64,000 nucleotides of DNA from Alphaproteobacteria bacterium (GCA_030433335.1 JAUILL010000003.1:62001-126000); one strand, 5' to 3'; counted from the stretch's first letter, positions 41,201-49,657 are shown. Notes: a model not told the origin generated them from the sequence alone. Translations and numbers: made by a program.

Positions 41201-41226
41201 GGGCGGGTTACTCCTTCGCCCCACCC
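41201..41226 (-). promoter_or_regulatory. Hairpin in the rpsF leader, possible S6:S18 site
   Basis: On the minus strand GGGTGGG (41226-41220) pairs with CCCGCCC (41207-41201) around a 12-nt loop containing GAAGGA, about 34 nt before the ATG. No T-run follows, so it is not a terminator. rpsF leaders in many bacteria bind the S6:S18 dimer; whether this one fits that motif is untested. Confidence 0.35.
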
Positions 41227-41268
41227 ACGAGAGGTCACGCGGTTCACAGAATTTGCGAAGGAAGCGCT

Positions 41269-41296
41269 CTTATACACGAGTTCGGAAAAAACACAA
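41269..41296 (-). promoter_or_regulatory. Candidate promoter of rpsF-rpsR-rplI
   Basis: On the minus strand TTGTGT (41296-41291) and TATAAG (41274-41269) are 16 bp apart, giving a leader of about 95 nt that includes the hairpin at 41201-41226. Confidence 0.4.
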
Positions 41297-41442
41297 GGCG
41301 CGATGGGCGCATTCATGGATTGCGCCTGAAATGGCAACAATGGGGCAGGGTCGAGCCGAAAATACCCAATCTGCGCCCAATTATCGCCCCGACCGTTAAG
41401 CAAGAGTTAACGCCATATAAATCGGTAAACGAGAGCGGGTAA

Positions 41443-41997
41443 ATGGTAGCACTGAATGAAAAGCCCAATGGGCAGGGAGGCGGAGCGGTCTGGAGGGACG
41501 GCGAAGTCCACGTGGAGCCGACCATATGGGGATATGTCGTGCATTGCGTTTCTGCCGGAGAAAAGCTGATGCCGGCTGTGCGTCTGGCGACGGCCTTGGT
41601 CGGGATTGTCGTGATTACGATGTCTGTCGGCCTATGGTTTCTGCCAAGCGATTTCATCGGCGAGGAAACACTCTTTGTGAAGCTGGTGACATCGAGCATG
41701 GGCATTTGCGGCGGAGCGATGCTGGTGCAGGCGGCGCTCTCGGTCGGTCGGCCCGAAGTTCAGTTGGATATGCAGCACCGTGAGGTCCGCATCATTGAAC
41801 GCTCGCGCCGAGGGGCAACGCGTCTTTTGGCGTGCCACAGCTTTTCAACCTTGTCCGATATCCGTGTCGAGCACGGCGAATTGCTGGCCGAAGACCGTTC
41901 GGGCCAAGAGGTTCTGCGTGTCCGGTTGAGCGCCGCGCAAGACCCCGGCAAGATCGAAAATCGTTTGCGCCGCGAGGTGTTTGGTCAACGCTGGTAA
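41443..41997 (+). CDS. Membrane protein of unknown function
   Basis: 184 residues. A hydrophilic N-terminus leads to two membrane helices (about residues 46-68 and 80-102), then a cytoplasmic tail with EVRIIERSRRGATRLLACHS and a DIRVEHGELLAEDRSGQEVL beta-like stretch. I do not recognise the family; the tail resembles a PH-like fold only by impression. A GAGCGGG site precedes the ATG. It is divergent from rpsF across a 276-bp gap and 135 bp before yceI. Confidence 0.6.
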   Translation: MVALNEKPNGQGGGAVWRDGEVHVEPTIWGYVVHCVSAGEKLMPAVRLATALVGIVVITMSVGLWFLPSDFIGEETLFVKLVTSSMGICGGAMLVQAALSVGRPEVQLDMQHREVRIIERSRRGATRLLACHSFSTLSDIRVEHGELLAEDRSGQEVLRVRLSAAQDPGKIENRLRREVFGQRW

Positions 41998-42070
41998 AGA
42001 CCGGACCTGTGCAGACGGGAACCTGCACGTTGTTCGAATTTACACAGAACATGTTGATCCACAGCGAATT

Positions 42071-42091
42071 GTCCGAAGCAGTGCTTCGGAC
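42071..42091. promoter_or_regulatory. Perfect inverted repeat upstream of yceI
   Basis: GTCCGAAGC (42071-42079) and GCTTCGGAC (42083-42091) with a 3-nt spacer, centred about 52 bp before the yceI ATG. It may be an operator or a hairpin; no T-run follows. Confidence 0.4.
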
Positions 42092-42132
42092 GATCTCTAT
42101 GTGTGTAACGCAACACCCCTCTGGAGAGCGAA

Positions 42133-42708
42133 ATGAAGAACACCCTGATTGCAGCCCTGGTCGCCACTACCGCAGCTTCCGCAGCATATGCAGCCCCCGA
42201 AAAGTACATCCTGGACCCCAGCCACAGCCAGATCGTGTTCAACTACAACCACCTCGGGTTCTCGACCACCTATGGCATGTACTCGGGTTTTGAAGGCGAG
42301 ATCATGTTTGACGCCGAAGCGCCCGCAGACAGCTCGGTGACCGTGTCCTTCCCGACCAACACTCTGATCACCGGCTGGGACGAGCGCACCCAGCACTTCC
42401 TGACCGGCGATTTCTTTGGCGCAGAAGAGAGCCCCGAGATTTCGTTCACCTCGACCGGCATTGAAGTCACCGGCGAGACCACCGGCGTCATCACTGGCGA
42501 CCTGACCATCAATGGCGTGACCAAGTCGATCGCTCTGGACGCAGAGATGACCCAGATGGGCGACCACCCGATGGCGAACAAGCCTTGGGTTGGCTTTAAC
42601 GCGACAACCACCGTTGTGCGCAGCGAGTTCGACATGGGCCAGTTCGCACCCTACGTCAGCGACGAAGTCGAAGTCTTCATCTCGATCGAGGCGATGAAAG
42701 CCGAGTAA
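42133..42708 (+). CDS. YceI-family periplasmic protein
   Basis: 191 residues. A signal peptide (ends ASAAYA) precedes a YceI lipocalin-like domain: ILDPSHSQIVFNYNHLG, TGDFFGAEESPEISFTST and the conserved end VVRSEFDMGQFAPYVSDEVE. YceI proteins bind isoprenoid-type lipids and are often found with cytochrome b561, as is the case here. A GGAGAG site precedes the ATG. A strong terminator separates it from the convergent cytochrome b561-YceI gene. Confidence 0.92.
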   Translation: MKNTLIAALVATTAASAAYAAPEKYILDPSHSQIVFNYNHLGFSTTYGMYSGFEGEIMFDAEAPADSSVTVSFPTNTLITGWDERTQHFLTGDFFGAEESPEISFTSTGIEVTGETTGVITGDLTINGVTKSIALDAEMTQMGDHPMANKPWVGFNATTTVVRSEFDMGQFAPYVSDEVEVFISIEAMKAE

Positions 42709-42740
42709 TCGCTGAACAGCGAACCGGTACCAGAAATGAA

Positions 42741-42774
42741 AAAGGCGGTCAGAGTTCTGACCGCCTTTCTTTTT
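42741..42774. terminator. Bidirectional terminator between yceI and the cytochrome b561-YceI gene
   Basis: A perfect 12-bp stem AAAGGCGGTCAG (42741-42752) with CTGACCGCCTTT (42757-42768), loop AGTT, followed by TTTTT on the plus strand and by TTTCATTTC on the minus strand. Confidence 0.85.
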
Positions 42775-42797
42775 GTCTGGCCGTTTGGGCCGAGGGG

Positions 42798-44003
42798 TTA
42801 TTCCCCCTCGGTGGCGCGGGTAGCTGTCAGGGTAATCGCTACGTCGACGGAATATCCCAGCGAACCTTCGTCACTCATGCTGTCACCCACATGGTAATTG
42901 CGGCGGTCCAGAGTGACGGTACCATTCACGGTCGCTGTGTCGCCGTCGATGGTCAGGTCAAACGGCATGGTGACCGGTTGCTCGTAGCCTTTGATCGTCA
43001 GCGTGCCTTCGGCGGTGTTGCCCTCGGCGGTCGAGATCAGGTCAGCGGCAAATGTCGCAGTCGGGTGCTCTTCGACGTTGAAGTAGTCGGGGCCCATGGC
43101 TTGGTCTGTGACAGTGCCCAAGGTCAGAGAGGGGATCGAGATGGTGACTTCCGCTTGGCCCTTGGTGTCAGATTCGGCTGTCTCGTCATAGCTGATCGAG
43201 GCAGTCCAGTCGGCGAAGCTGCCTTTGACCGAGGAGCCCATCTGCTGAACGGTGATCGCGATTTCGCCTTCGGTGACGGTCCAGTCGGTCTCGACCTCTG
43301 CCAGTGCGGCCGCTTCGGTGCGTTCAGGCTGTGCGAACAGACCCAGACCTGCGCCTGTGCCCAGAGCGGCGGCCCAGATTACCAGTGCAACCAACAGCGG
43401 GGCAAAGACGGTGTGCTTGTCTTCCAGCGGGCCTGTGGCGGGATAGCCGGGTAGCATCCGCAGCAGAGTTGCGTCGCGGTCAATGAAGTGGTGCTTTAGT
43501 GCGCCAAGGACGTGGGCGATGATCGTGAACATCAGAACTTTTTCAAAAATCCCGTGCAGCACAGAAAAGGTATGCGAAAGGTCCGGTGATTTGGGGATGA
43601 AGGGCAGGGACTGGCCAAAGGACCACCAGATCGGTGCGTAGCCTTCTGCGCTGGCGTGGTGGATCCAGCCGGTCAGGGGCACGATGATCAGCGAGCCGTA
43701 AAGCAGCCAATGCGCGGTTTCGGCCAGCAGGGATTCAACAGGCTTGTCTGCATTCAGCAGAGCGGGTTTCGGCTGGGTCAGCGCCCACAGGATGCGCAGG
43801 ATCGCCACAAAGAATACAGTGACCCCCAGGGTTTTGTGCAGGGAGAAGAGCCACGCTTTTTGCGCAAGCTGCTCCGAAGTCTCGAAGGGGGCGTCGGTTG
43901 CGATGATCCCGAGGGGAATCAGCGTGAGAATGAGCAGCGCGACGAGCCAGTGGAATGTCTTGGCTACGGCGCCGTAGTGTGTGGCGTTATTGCTGAGGGG
44001 CAT
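42798..44003 (-). CDS. Cytochrome b561 fused to a YceI domain
   Basis: 401 residues. Residues about 1-180 are a four-helix cytochrome b561: THYGAVAKTFHWLVALLIL, LHKTLGVTVFFVAILR, GWIHHASAEG and VLMFTIIAHVLGALKHHFID supply the haem-ligand histidines. A fifth helix near residue 205 joins it to a C-terminal YceI domain (about residues 240-401) that lies in the periplasm. This suggests electron exchange between quinone and a lipid-type ligand bound by YceI. AGGA lies 8 nt before the ATG at 44003. It is convergent with the stand-alone yceI gene. Confidence 0.88.
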   Translation of the reverse strand: MPLSNNATHYGAVAKTFHWLVALLILTLIPLGIIATDAPFETSEQLAQKAWLFSLHKTLGVTVFFVAILRILWALTQPKPALLNADKPVESLLAETAHWLLYGSLIIVPLTGWIHHASAEGYAPIWWSFGQSLPFIPKSPDLSHTFSVLHGIFEKVLMFTIIAHVLGALKHHFIDRDATLLRMLPGYPATGPLEDKHTVFAPLLVALVIWAAALGTGAGLGLFAQPERTEAAALAEVETDWTVTEGEIAITVQQMGSSVKGSFADWTASISYDETAESDTKGQAEVTISIPSLTLGTVTDQAMGPDYFNVEEHPTATFAADLISTAEGNTAEGTLTIKGYEQPVTMPFDLTIDGDTATVNGTVTLDRRNYHVGDSMSDEGSLGYSVDVAITLTATRATEGE

Positions 44004-44164
44004 TGAAAGGTCCTGAACGTCAAATGTGGAGGGGTCCACTTGGGAAAATAGCGTATGGGCAGTTTGCCACAATCTGTGCGCCTGCACAGAGTTTGTGCCC
44101 TGCGCTTGTGGGTTTGAGCCGGACCGTCTAGACCTGTCGCAACTTTTTTAAAACGGAGAACTCC

Positions 44165-45100
44165 ATGACACGCGCTTTCGTGTTTCCGGGGCAGGGCGCT
44201 CAGACCATCGGGATGGGCAAGGCACTCGCTGAGGCATATCCTGCATCCAAGGCTGTTTTTGACGAGGTTGACGAGGCTCTGGGCGAGAATCTGTCCGGCC
44301 TGATTTGGGAGGGGGACATCGAAACCCTGACTATGACCGCCAACGCACAGCCCGCACTGATGGCGACCTCGCTGGCGGCCATGCGCGCTTTGGAAGCTGA
44401 AGGTGTGTCCGTGACTGATGCGGCGTTCGTCGCTGGTCACTCGCTGGGGGAATACTCGGCGCTGGCAGCGGCTGGGTCGCTGTCCGTTGCGGATTGTGCG
44501 CGCCTGCTGCGTTTGCGCGGCGATGCGATGCAGCAAGCCGTTCCCGTGGGCGAGGGCGCAATGGCGGCTCTGCTGGGTCTGGGTTTCGAGACGGCTGCTG
44601 CCGTAGCGGCGGCGGCTGCCGAGGGTCAGGTCTGTCAGGCGGCGAACGACAACGATCCCAGTCAAGTTGTGATCTCCGGCGACAAGGCAGCTGTCGAGCG
44701 CGCCTGTGATATCGCCAAGGAAAAAGGCGCCAAGCGCGCGCTGCTGCTGCCCGTCAGCGCTCCTTTCCACTGTGCACTGATGCAGCCTGCGGCGGACAAG
44801 ATGGCGGCGGCTCTGGCCGAGGTCGAGATCAAGAACCCCGCGGTCCCGCTGGTCGCGAACGTGCGTGCCGAGGCCGTGACCGAAGGCACCTTGATCCGCA
44901 ATCTTCTGGTCGAGCAGGTCACCGGCAGCGTCCGCTGGCGCGAGAGCGTCGCGTGGATGGCGGCGAATGGCGTGACCGAGATTTGGGAAATTGGTGCGGG
45001 CAAGGCGCTGAGCGGGATGATCAAACGGATCGACCGGTCTGTGGCGACCAAAGCTGTTGGCACCCCCGACGACGTAAAAGCGGCTGTAGCGGCTGAGTGA
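44165..45100 (+). CDS. fabD: Malonyl-CoA:ACP transacylase FabD
   Basis: 311 residues. It moves malonyl groups from CoA to ACP for fatty acid synthesis. It has FPGQGAQTIGMG, the nucleophile elbow GHSLGEYSALAA (Ser93) and the His loop APFHCALMQ. AACGGAGAA precedes the ATG. It heads a fabD-fabG-acpP-fabF run, with repeat copy C separating it from fabG. Confidence 0.95.
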   Translation: MTRAFVFPGQGAQTIGMGKALAEAYPASKAVFDEVDEALGENLSGLIWEGDIETLTMTANAQPALMATSLAAMRALEAEGVSVTDAAFVAGHSLGEYSALAAAGSLSVADCARLLRLRGDAMQQAVPVGEGAMAALLGLGFETAAAVAAAAAEGQVCQAANDNDPSQVVISGDKAAVERACDIAKEKGAKRALLLPVSAPFHCALMQPAADKMAAALAEVEIKNPAVPLVANVRAEAVTEGTLIRNLLVEQVTGSVRWRESVAWMAANGVTEIWEIGAGKALSGMIKRIDRSVATKAVGTPDDVKAAVAAE

Positions 45101-45112
45101 TTGAGGGCTGCG

Positions 45113-45163
45113 CCGGGGGCTGTGCGCCCCCGGACCCCCGCAGGGTAATTGGACCAAGATGAA
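45113..45163 (+). repeat. Dispersed intergenic repeat, copy C
   Basis: Stem CCGGGGGC (45113-45120) with GCCCCCGG (45126-45133), then ACCCCCGCAGGGTAATT and ACCAAGATGAAA. It lies between fabD and fabG, with the same hairpin as copies A and B but a diverged tail. Confidence 0.8.
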
Positions 45164-45191
45164 ATTTGGTTCCGAGAGAAGGATGAACGAC

Positions 45192-45929
45192 ATGTTTGAT
45201 TTGACCGGCAAGAACGTCCTGGTGACCGGCGCTTCGGGCGGTATCGGCGGCGAGATCGCAAAAGCGCTGCACGCAGCGGGCGCGACCGTTGGCCTGAGCG
45301 GCACCCGTGTGGAGCCTTTGGAAGCGTTGGCGGCGGAACTGGGCGAGCGCGCTCATGTGCTGCCCTGTAACCTGAGCGATGCCGAAGCGGTTGACGCGCT
45401 GCCCAAGCAGGCGGCCGAGGCCATGGGCTCTGTCGATATTCTGGTGAACAACGCGGGCATCACCCGTGACAACCTGTTCATGCGGATGTCGGACGAAGAG
45501 TGGTCGCAGGTTCTGGAAGTGAACCTGACCTCGACTTTCCGTCTGTGTCGCGGCGTGCTGCGCGGGATGATGAAGGCGCGTTGGGGCCGCATCATCAACA
45601 TCAGCTCGATCGTTGGCGCGACCGGCAACCCCGGTCAGGGCAACTATGCTGCCGCCAAAGCGGGTATGGTCGGCATGTCCAAGTCGCTGGCCTATGAAGT
45701 TGCGGCGCGCGGCATTACTGTGAACGCGATTGCGCCCGGCTTTATTGCGACCGCGATGACCGACAAGCTGAACGACAAGCAGAAAGAGGGCATCCTGACC
45801 CAGATTCCTGCGGGCCGTATGGGCAACCCCGAAGAGATCGCGGCTGCGACGCTGTATCTGGCGAGCAACGAGGCCGGTTATGTCACCGGCACCACCCTGC
45901 ACGTCAACGGCGGGATGGCCATGCTGTAA
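45192..45929 (+). CDS. fabG: 3-oxoacyl-ACP reductase FabG
   Basis: 245 residues, a classical short-chain dehydrogenase. It has the NADPH motif TGASGGIGGEI (about residues 12-22), NNAGI, and the catalytic Ser139, Tyr152 and Lys156 (NYAAAKAG). It reduces 3-oxoacyl-ACP in each elongation round. The ATG at 45192 (MFDLTGKN) has AGAAGG 9 nt upstream; the ATG at 45183 abuts that site and is less likely. Confidence 0.95.
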   Translation: MFDLTGKNVLVTGASGGIGGEIAKALHAAGATVGLSGTRVEPLEALAAELGERAHVLPCNLSDAEAVDALPKQAAEAMGSVDILVNNAGITRDNLFMRMSDEEWSQVLEVNLTSTFRLCRGVLRGMMKARWGRIINISSIVGATGNPGQGNYAAAKAGMVGMSKSLAYEVAARGITVNAIAPGFIATAMTDKLNDKQKEGILTQIPAGRMGNPEEIAAATLYLASNEAGYVTGTTLHVNGGMAML

Positions 45930-46146
45930 GGTTCCCTAGAGGGACTTGTGGAAAGCGTTTGCGTTGCCTGAGTGATGTGCTATAGGCGGCGCAGATTTTA
46001 GCCGAGGGTGCCATTGGCGCGTCGGCTGTTCGCTCTGCGGTAGATGCCGTAGGGTCAAGAGCCGCCCGGTCGGGCAGAGACGTCCACCCCTCGGGGCGCG
46101 GGCAACAAAACGGGCAAGAGCCCAGTAGAAGTGATGAGGAATTGAC

Positions 46147-46380
46147 ATGAGCGATGTCGCAGAACGCGTAAAGAAGATCGTTGTAGAGCACCTCGGTGTT
46201 GACGAAGACAAAGTCGTCGAGACTGCTTCGTTCATCGACGATCTGGGCGCAGACAGCCTTGACACCGTTGAGCTGGTCATGGCGTTCGAAGAAGAGTTCG
46301 GCATCGAGATCCCCGATGACGCAGCCGAAAACATCCAGACCTTCGGCGACGCGGTCAAGTTCATCTCGGAAAACCAGTAA
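46147..46380 (+). CDS. acpP: Acyl carrier protein
   Basis: 77 residues, acidic, normal length. The phosphopantetheine attachment site is Ser37 in [18 protein letters not shown]. It carries growing acyl chains through the fatty acid synthase and supplies lipid A and other pathways. A 217-bp gap follows fabG, so it may have its own promoter for high expression. A strong terminator follows. Confidence 0.97.
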   Translation: MSDVAERVKKIVVEHLGVDEDKVVETASFIDDLGADSLDTVELVMAFEEEFGIEIPDDAAENIQTFGDAVKFISENQ

Positions 46381-46405
46381 TTTCCGACTGACTTACCTAT
46401 AGCGG

Positions 46406-46436
46406 AAGCGGCGTTCCTGATTGGAGCGCCGCTTTT
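46406..46436 (+). terminator. Rho-independent terminator after acpP
   Basis: Stem AAGCGGCGTTCC (46406-46417) with GGAGCGCCGCTT (46423-46434), one G-T pair, loop TGATT, followed by TTTT (46433-46436). It would separate acpP from fabF. Confidence 0.8.
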
Positions 46437-46613
46437 GCTTTGTGGGCCTGCGTGTTTTGCGATTCGAGTGTTGGGCGCGGTTTGGCCCGTTTTATCGGCG
46501 GATTGGTGCGGCTGAGGGGCCTGCAATCGAGGGGGCTGGTGCGCCAAGCCCTTGCCCCCCACGTGATTTGCGGGGTAGACAGCGGCAAAGCACTAACGAG
46601 GAAGGGCAGCCGT

Positions 46614-47873
46614 ATGCGTCGTGTCGTCGTCACCGGTTTGGGATTGGTAACTCCGCTGGCTTGCGGGGTCGAGGAAACCTGGTCGCGTATTCTGGCCGGA
46701 GAGTCGGGCGCTGGCCCGATCACCAAATTCGATGCCAGCAATCTGGCCACCACTTATGCCTGCGAGATTCCGCTGGGCGATGGGACCGATGGCACCTTCA
46801 ATCCCGATGACTGGATGGCGCCCAAAGAGCGTCGCAAGGTCGATGACTTTATCCTCTACGGGATTGCGGCAGCGATGCAGGCGGTCAAGGATTCCGGTTG
46901 GGAGCCCGAAGATGCCGAGGCGCGTGAACGCACTGGCGTCATGATCGGTTCCGGCATCGGTGGTCTGAACTCGATCGCGGAAACCGCTGTTCTGATCAAG
47001 GAAAAGGGCCCGCGCCGTGTGTCGCCGTTCTTTATCCCAGGTGCACTGATCAACCTGATCTCGGGTCAGGTTTCGATCAAGTTCGGCTTCAAAGGCCCGA
47101 ACCACGCTGTTGTGACCGCATGCTCGACCGGCGCGCACGCCATTGGCGATGCAGCCCGTCTGATTAAAGATGGCGACGCTGACGTGATGGTTGCTGGTGG
47201 CGCAGAGGGTGCGATCTCGGAAATCGGGATCGCGGGCTTCAACGCCTGTAAAGCGCTGTCGACCAAGCGTGCGGACGACCCCAAAGCGGCAAGCCGCCCC
47301 TATGACGCGGACCGTGACGGCTTTGTTATGGGCGAGGGTGCGGGCATCGTGGTTCTGGAAGAATACGAGCACGCCAAAGCGCGCGGTGCGAAAATCTACG
47401 CCGAAGTTCTGGGCTATGGCCTGTCGGGCGACGCGTACCACATCACCGCCCCCAGCGAAGATGGCGAAGGCGGCGAGCGTTCGATGAAAGCCGCGCTGAA
47501 GAAAGCCGGTCTGGAGCCCAACGCGATTGACTACATCAACGCGCATGGCACCTCGACCATGGCGGACGTGATCGAACTGGGCGCGGTAGAGCGTCTGATG
47601 GGCGATCATGCGAGCAACGTCACCATGTCCTCGACCAAGTCGGCGACCGGTCACCTGCTAGGCGCTGCTGGTGCGATCGAAGCGATCTTCTCGATCCTTG
47701 CGATCCGCGATCAGGTGGCTCCGCCGACCATCAACCTCGACACCCCTGCGGTGGAGACCAAGGTTGATCTGGCCCCGAACAAGAAGGTCGAGCGCAAGAT
47801 TGATGTGGCTCTGTCCAACAGCTTTGGCTTTGGCGGCACCAATGCCAGCGTGATCTTTGGGAAAGTGAAGTAA
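46614..47873 (+). CDS. fabF: 3-oxoacyl-ACP synthase II FabF
   Basis: 419 residues. The condensing-enzyme triad is Cys170 (TACSTGAH), His312 (NAHGTSTMADV) and His348 (SATGHLLGAAG), with Lys343. It extends acyl-ACP chains. GAGGAAGGG lies 8 nt before the ATG; the frame opens 58 codons earlier across the terminator region and is rejected. Its stop shares one base with the mltG start. Confidence 0.96.
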   Translation: MRRVVVTGLGLVTPLACGVEETWSRILAGESGAGPITKFDASNLATTYACEIPLGDGTDGTFNPDDWMAPKERRKVDDFILYGIAAAMQAVKDSGWEPEDAEARERTGVMIGSGIGGLNSIAETAVLIKEKGPRRVSPFFIPGALINLISGQVSIKFGFKGPNHAVVTACSTGAHAIGDAARLIKDGDADVMVAGGAEGAISEIGIAGFNACKALSTKRADDPKAASRPYDADRDGFVMGEGAGIVVLEEYEHAKARGAKIYAEVLGYGLSGDAYHITAPSEDGEGGERSMKAALKKAGLEPNAIDYINAHGTSTMADVIELGAVERLMGDHASNVTMSSTKSATGHLLGAAGAIEAIFSILAIRDQVAPPTINLDTPAVETKVDLAPNKKVERKIDVALSNSFGFGGTNASVIFGKVK

Positions 47874-49030
47874 TGTGGCGCAGTGTTGCCTCTAACGCGC
47901 TGACGTTTCTGATCGTCGCGATCTTTCTGCTGTCCGGGGTTGTGATCTCGGGCCAACGCCAGTTCACAGAGGCCGGCCCGCTGGACGAGGCGATCTGTTT
48001 GCGCGTTGAGCGTGGCAGCAACTTCAGCCGCGTGTCCGAGAACCTTGCCGAGCAAGGGGCGATTACGAACGCGCAGATCTTTCGCGTTGGGGTCGATTAC
48101 AGCGATAAATCCACCGAGCTGAAGGCGGGGTCCTATCTGGTGCCCGCCAACACCTCGATGGAAGAGATCGTGGACATCGTTACCCGTGGCGGGGCAAGCT
48201 CTTGTGGCACCGAGGTGGTCTACCGCGTTGGTGTGAACTCACTGGTCGGAGAGGTCCGCGAGCTGGACCCTGCGACGGGCCGTTTCGAAGAGGTCGCCGA
48301 GTATTCGCCTGGTGCGGATGCGGAAGTGCCCGCTGAAGTGACCCGCGTGAAGGAGCTGGGGGACACCCGCTACCGCATCGCGCTGGCCGAAGGTGTGACC
48401 AGCTGGCAGATCGTGAATGCTTTGAACAGCGTCGATATTCTGGATGGTGATATCTCGGGCATTCCGGCCGAGGGCAGCCTCGCGCCTGACAGCTACGAAG
48501 TGTCCAAAGGGGACGACCGTGCCAGCGTGATTGCGCGCATGGAAGCGTTGCAGGCGGACCGTGTGGCCGAAGTTTGGGCCAGCCGTTCGGACAACATCGA
48601 GGTCGAGACCCCCGAAGAGATGCTGATCCTTGCCTCGATCATCGAGAAAGAGACCGGCATCGCGGAAGAGCGTCCTCAGGTGTCGAGCGTGTTCACCAAC
48701 CGTTTGGCGCAGGGCATGCCGCTGCAGACTGACCCCACGGTGATCTACGGAATCACTCAGGGTGAAGGCGTTCTGGGCCGCGGTCTGCGCCAGAGCGAAT
48801 TGCGCCGCGAGACGCCTTGGAACACCTATGTGATCCGTGGTTTGCCGCCAACTCCGATTGCGAACCCCGGTCTGGCATCGTTGCGTGCGGCGGTCGATCC
48901 TGCTGATACGCCGTACCTCTTCTTTGTGGCGGATGGCACAGGTGGGCACGCGTTTGCCGAAACTCTGGCCGAGCATAATGCGAATGTGGCCAAGTGGCGG
49001 GCGATTGAAGCCGAGCGCGCAAATAACTGA
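47873..49030 (+). CDS. mltG: Endolytic transglycosylase MltG
   Basis: 385 residues. An N-terminal membrane helix (about residues 9-27) anchors a periplasmic YceG domain. The catalytic Glu is near residue 259 in LASIIEKETG, followed by VFTNRLAQGMPLQTDPTVIYG and PTPIANPGLASLRAA. MltG cuts new glycan strands and sets their length. It overlaps fabF by one base, a linkage also seen in other bacteria. Confidence 0.95.
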   Translation: MWRSVASNALTFLIVAIFLLSGVVISGQRQFTEAGPLDEAICLRVERGSNFSRVSENLAEQGAITNAQIFRVGVDYSDKSTELKAGSYLVPANTSMEEIVDIVTRGGASSCGTEVVYRVGVNSLVGEVRELDPATGRFEEVAEYSPGADAEVPAEVTRVKELGDTRYRIALAEGVTSWQIVNALNSVDILDGDISGIPAEGSLAPDSYEVSKGDDRASVIARMEALQADRVAEVWASRSDNIEVETPEEMLILASIIEKETGIAEERPQVSSVFTNRLAQGMPLQTDPTVIYGITQGEGVLGRGLRQSELRRETPWNTYVIRGLPPTPIANPGLASLRAAVDPADTPYLFFVADGTGGHAFAETLAEHNANVAKWRAIEAERANN

Positions 49031-49057
49031 TATCGCTTGATGAATGCGGTTTGAGAG

Positions 49058-49080
49058 AGCGTCCCATTGGGGCGCTTTTT
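49058..49080 (+). terminator. Rho-independent terminator after mltG
   Basis: Stem AGCGTCCC (49058-49065) with GGGGCGCT (49069-49076), one G-T pair, loop ATT, then TTTTTCTGTTTT. It isolates the fab-mltG genes from the GTA operon. Confidence 0.75.
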
Positions 49081-49106
49081 CTGTTTTGGGCCTGCTAGTG
49101 CAGGCC

Positions 49107-49140
49107 GCCTGCGGCGCGGGTATTTGTGCCAAGAAAGAGA
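49107..49140 (+). repeat. Diverged relative of the dispersed repeat, copy F
   Basis: It reads GCCTGCGGCGCGGGTATTTG then TGCCAAGAAAGAG, preceded by a 7-bp hairpin (49089-49095 with 49100-49106). It shares the GTATTT..CCAAGA..AAAG tail with the other copies. Confidence 0.5.
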
Positions 49141-49279
49141 TGCGTCTTTCCAAAGGGTTAAGGGCGCGGGCGTGTGAAATGCCGGGTCATAGGCGTGGCG
49201 GCGCGGGCGCGGTATATCTGGTGCCAAGCTAGACGGGACGGGTCCGCCACTTTGCAGGCAAACGGGTGGTGGGTCGCGT

Positions 49280-49306
49280 TCTCTCGTGCGGGTTTCGCAT
49301 GAGAGG
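49280..49306 (+). promoter_or_regulatory. Hairpin that covers the ribosome site of GTA g1
   Basis: CTCTCGTGCG (49281-49290) pairs with CGCATGAGAG (49296-49305) with one G-U pair and loop GGTTT. The Shine-Dalgarno GAGAGG (49301-49306) lies in the 3' arm, 9 nt before the g1 ATG. Folding would hide it from ribosomes. Confidence 0.5.
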
Positions 49307-49315
49307 CAAAACACA

Positions 49316-49657
49316 ATGAACACAATTATCGAGCAGCCCCATGAGGATCGTATTTTCCGCCGCTATCGCAGTGTGGCGGGGCAAATCCACGATCTGATCG
49401 GGGAGATCGAAGCCCTGCAAGACAAGATCCGCGACGGTGACTTTGTAGCGGTAAAGGACAGCGAAAAGAAGCTGTCAGATTTGCGGGGTTGGTTGAAACG
49501 AGCCCATGACTTGGAGGATCTGCAGAATGAACGAACTGGACAGACACGGGGCGGGGCCGAGCTTGACCTCGGAGCCGCACGCGCTTCGATCGGGGGCCGC
49601 TTGGCTCGCCTCCGCGCCGCTGGAGGTGCAGGAGCAGTTTCTGGACGGTCTGAGTGA
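49316..49657 (+). CDS. GTA g1, small terminase-like protein
   Basis: 113 residues. The first 70 residues are mostly helical and charged (HDLIGEIEALQDKIRDGD, LSDLRGWLKRAHDLEDLQ), matching the RcGTA g1 protein now regarded as the small terminase. The small terminase would feed DNA to the large subunit. GAGAGG lies 9 nt before the ATG, inside a hairpin. The last 131 nt overlap the terL gene in another frame, coding a Gly/Ala/Arg-rich tail that may not be conserved. Confidence 0.75.
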   Translation: MNTIIEQPHEDRIFRRYRSVAGQIHDLIGEIEALQDKIRDGDFVAVKDSEKKLSDLRGWLKRAHDLEDLQNERTGQTRGGAELDLGAARASIGGRLARLRAAGGAGAVSGRSE

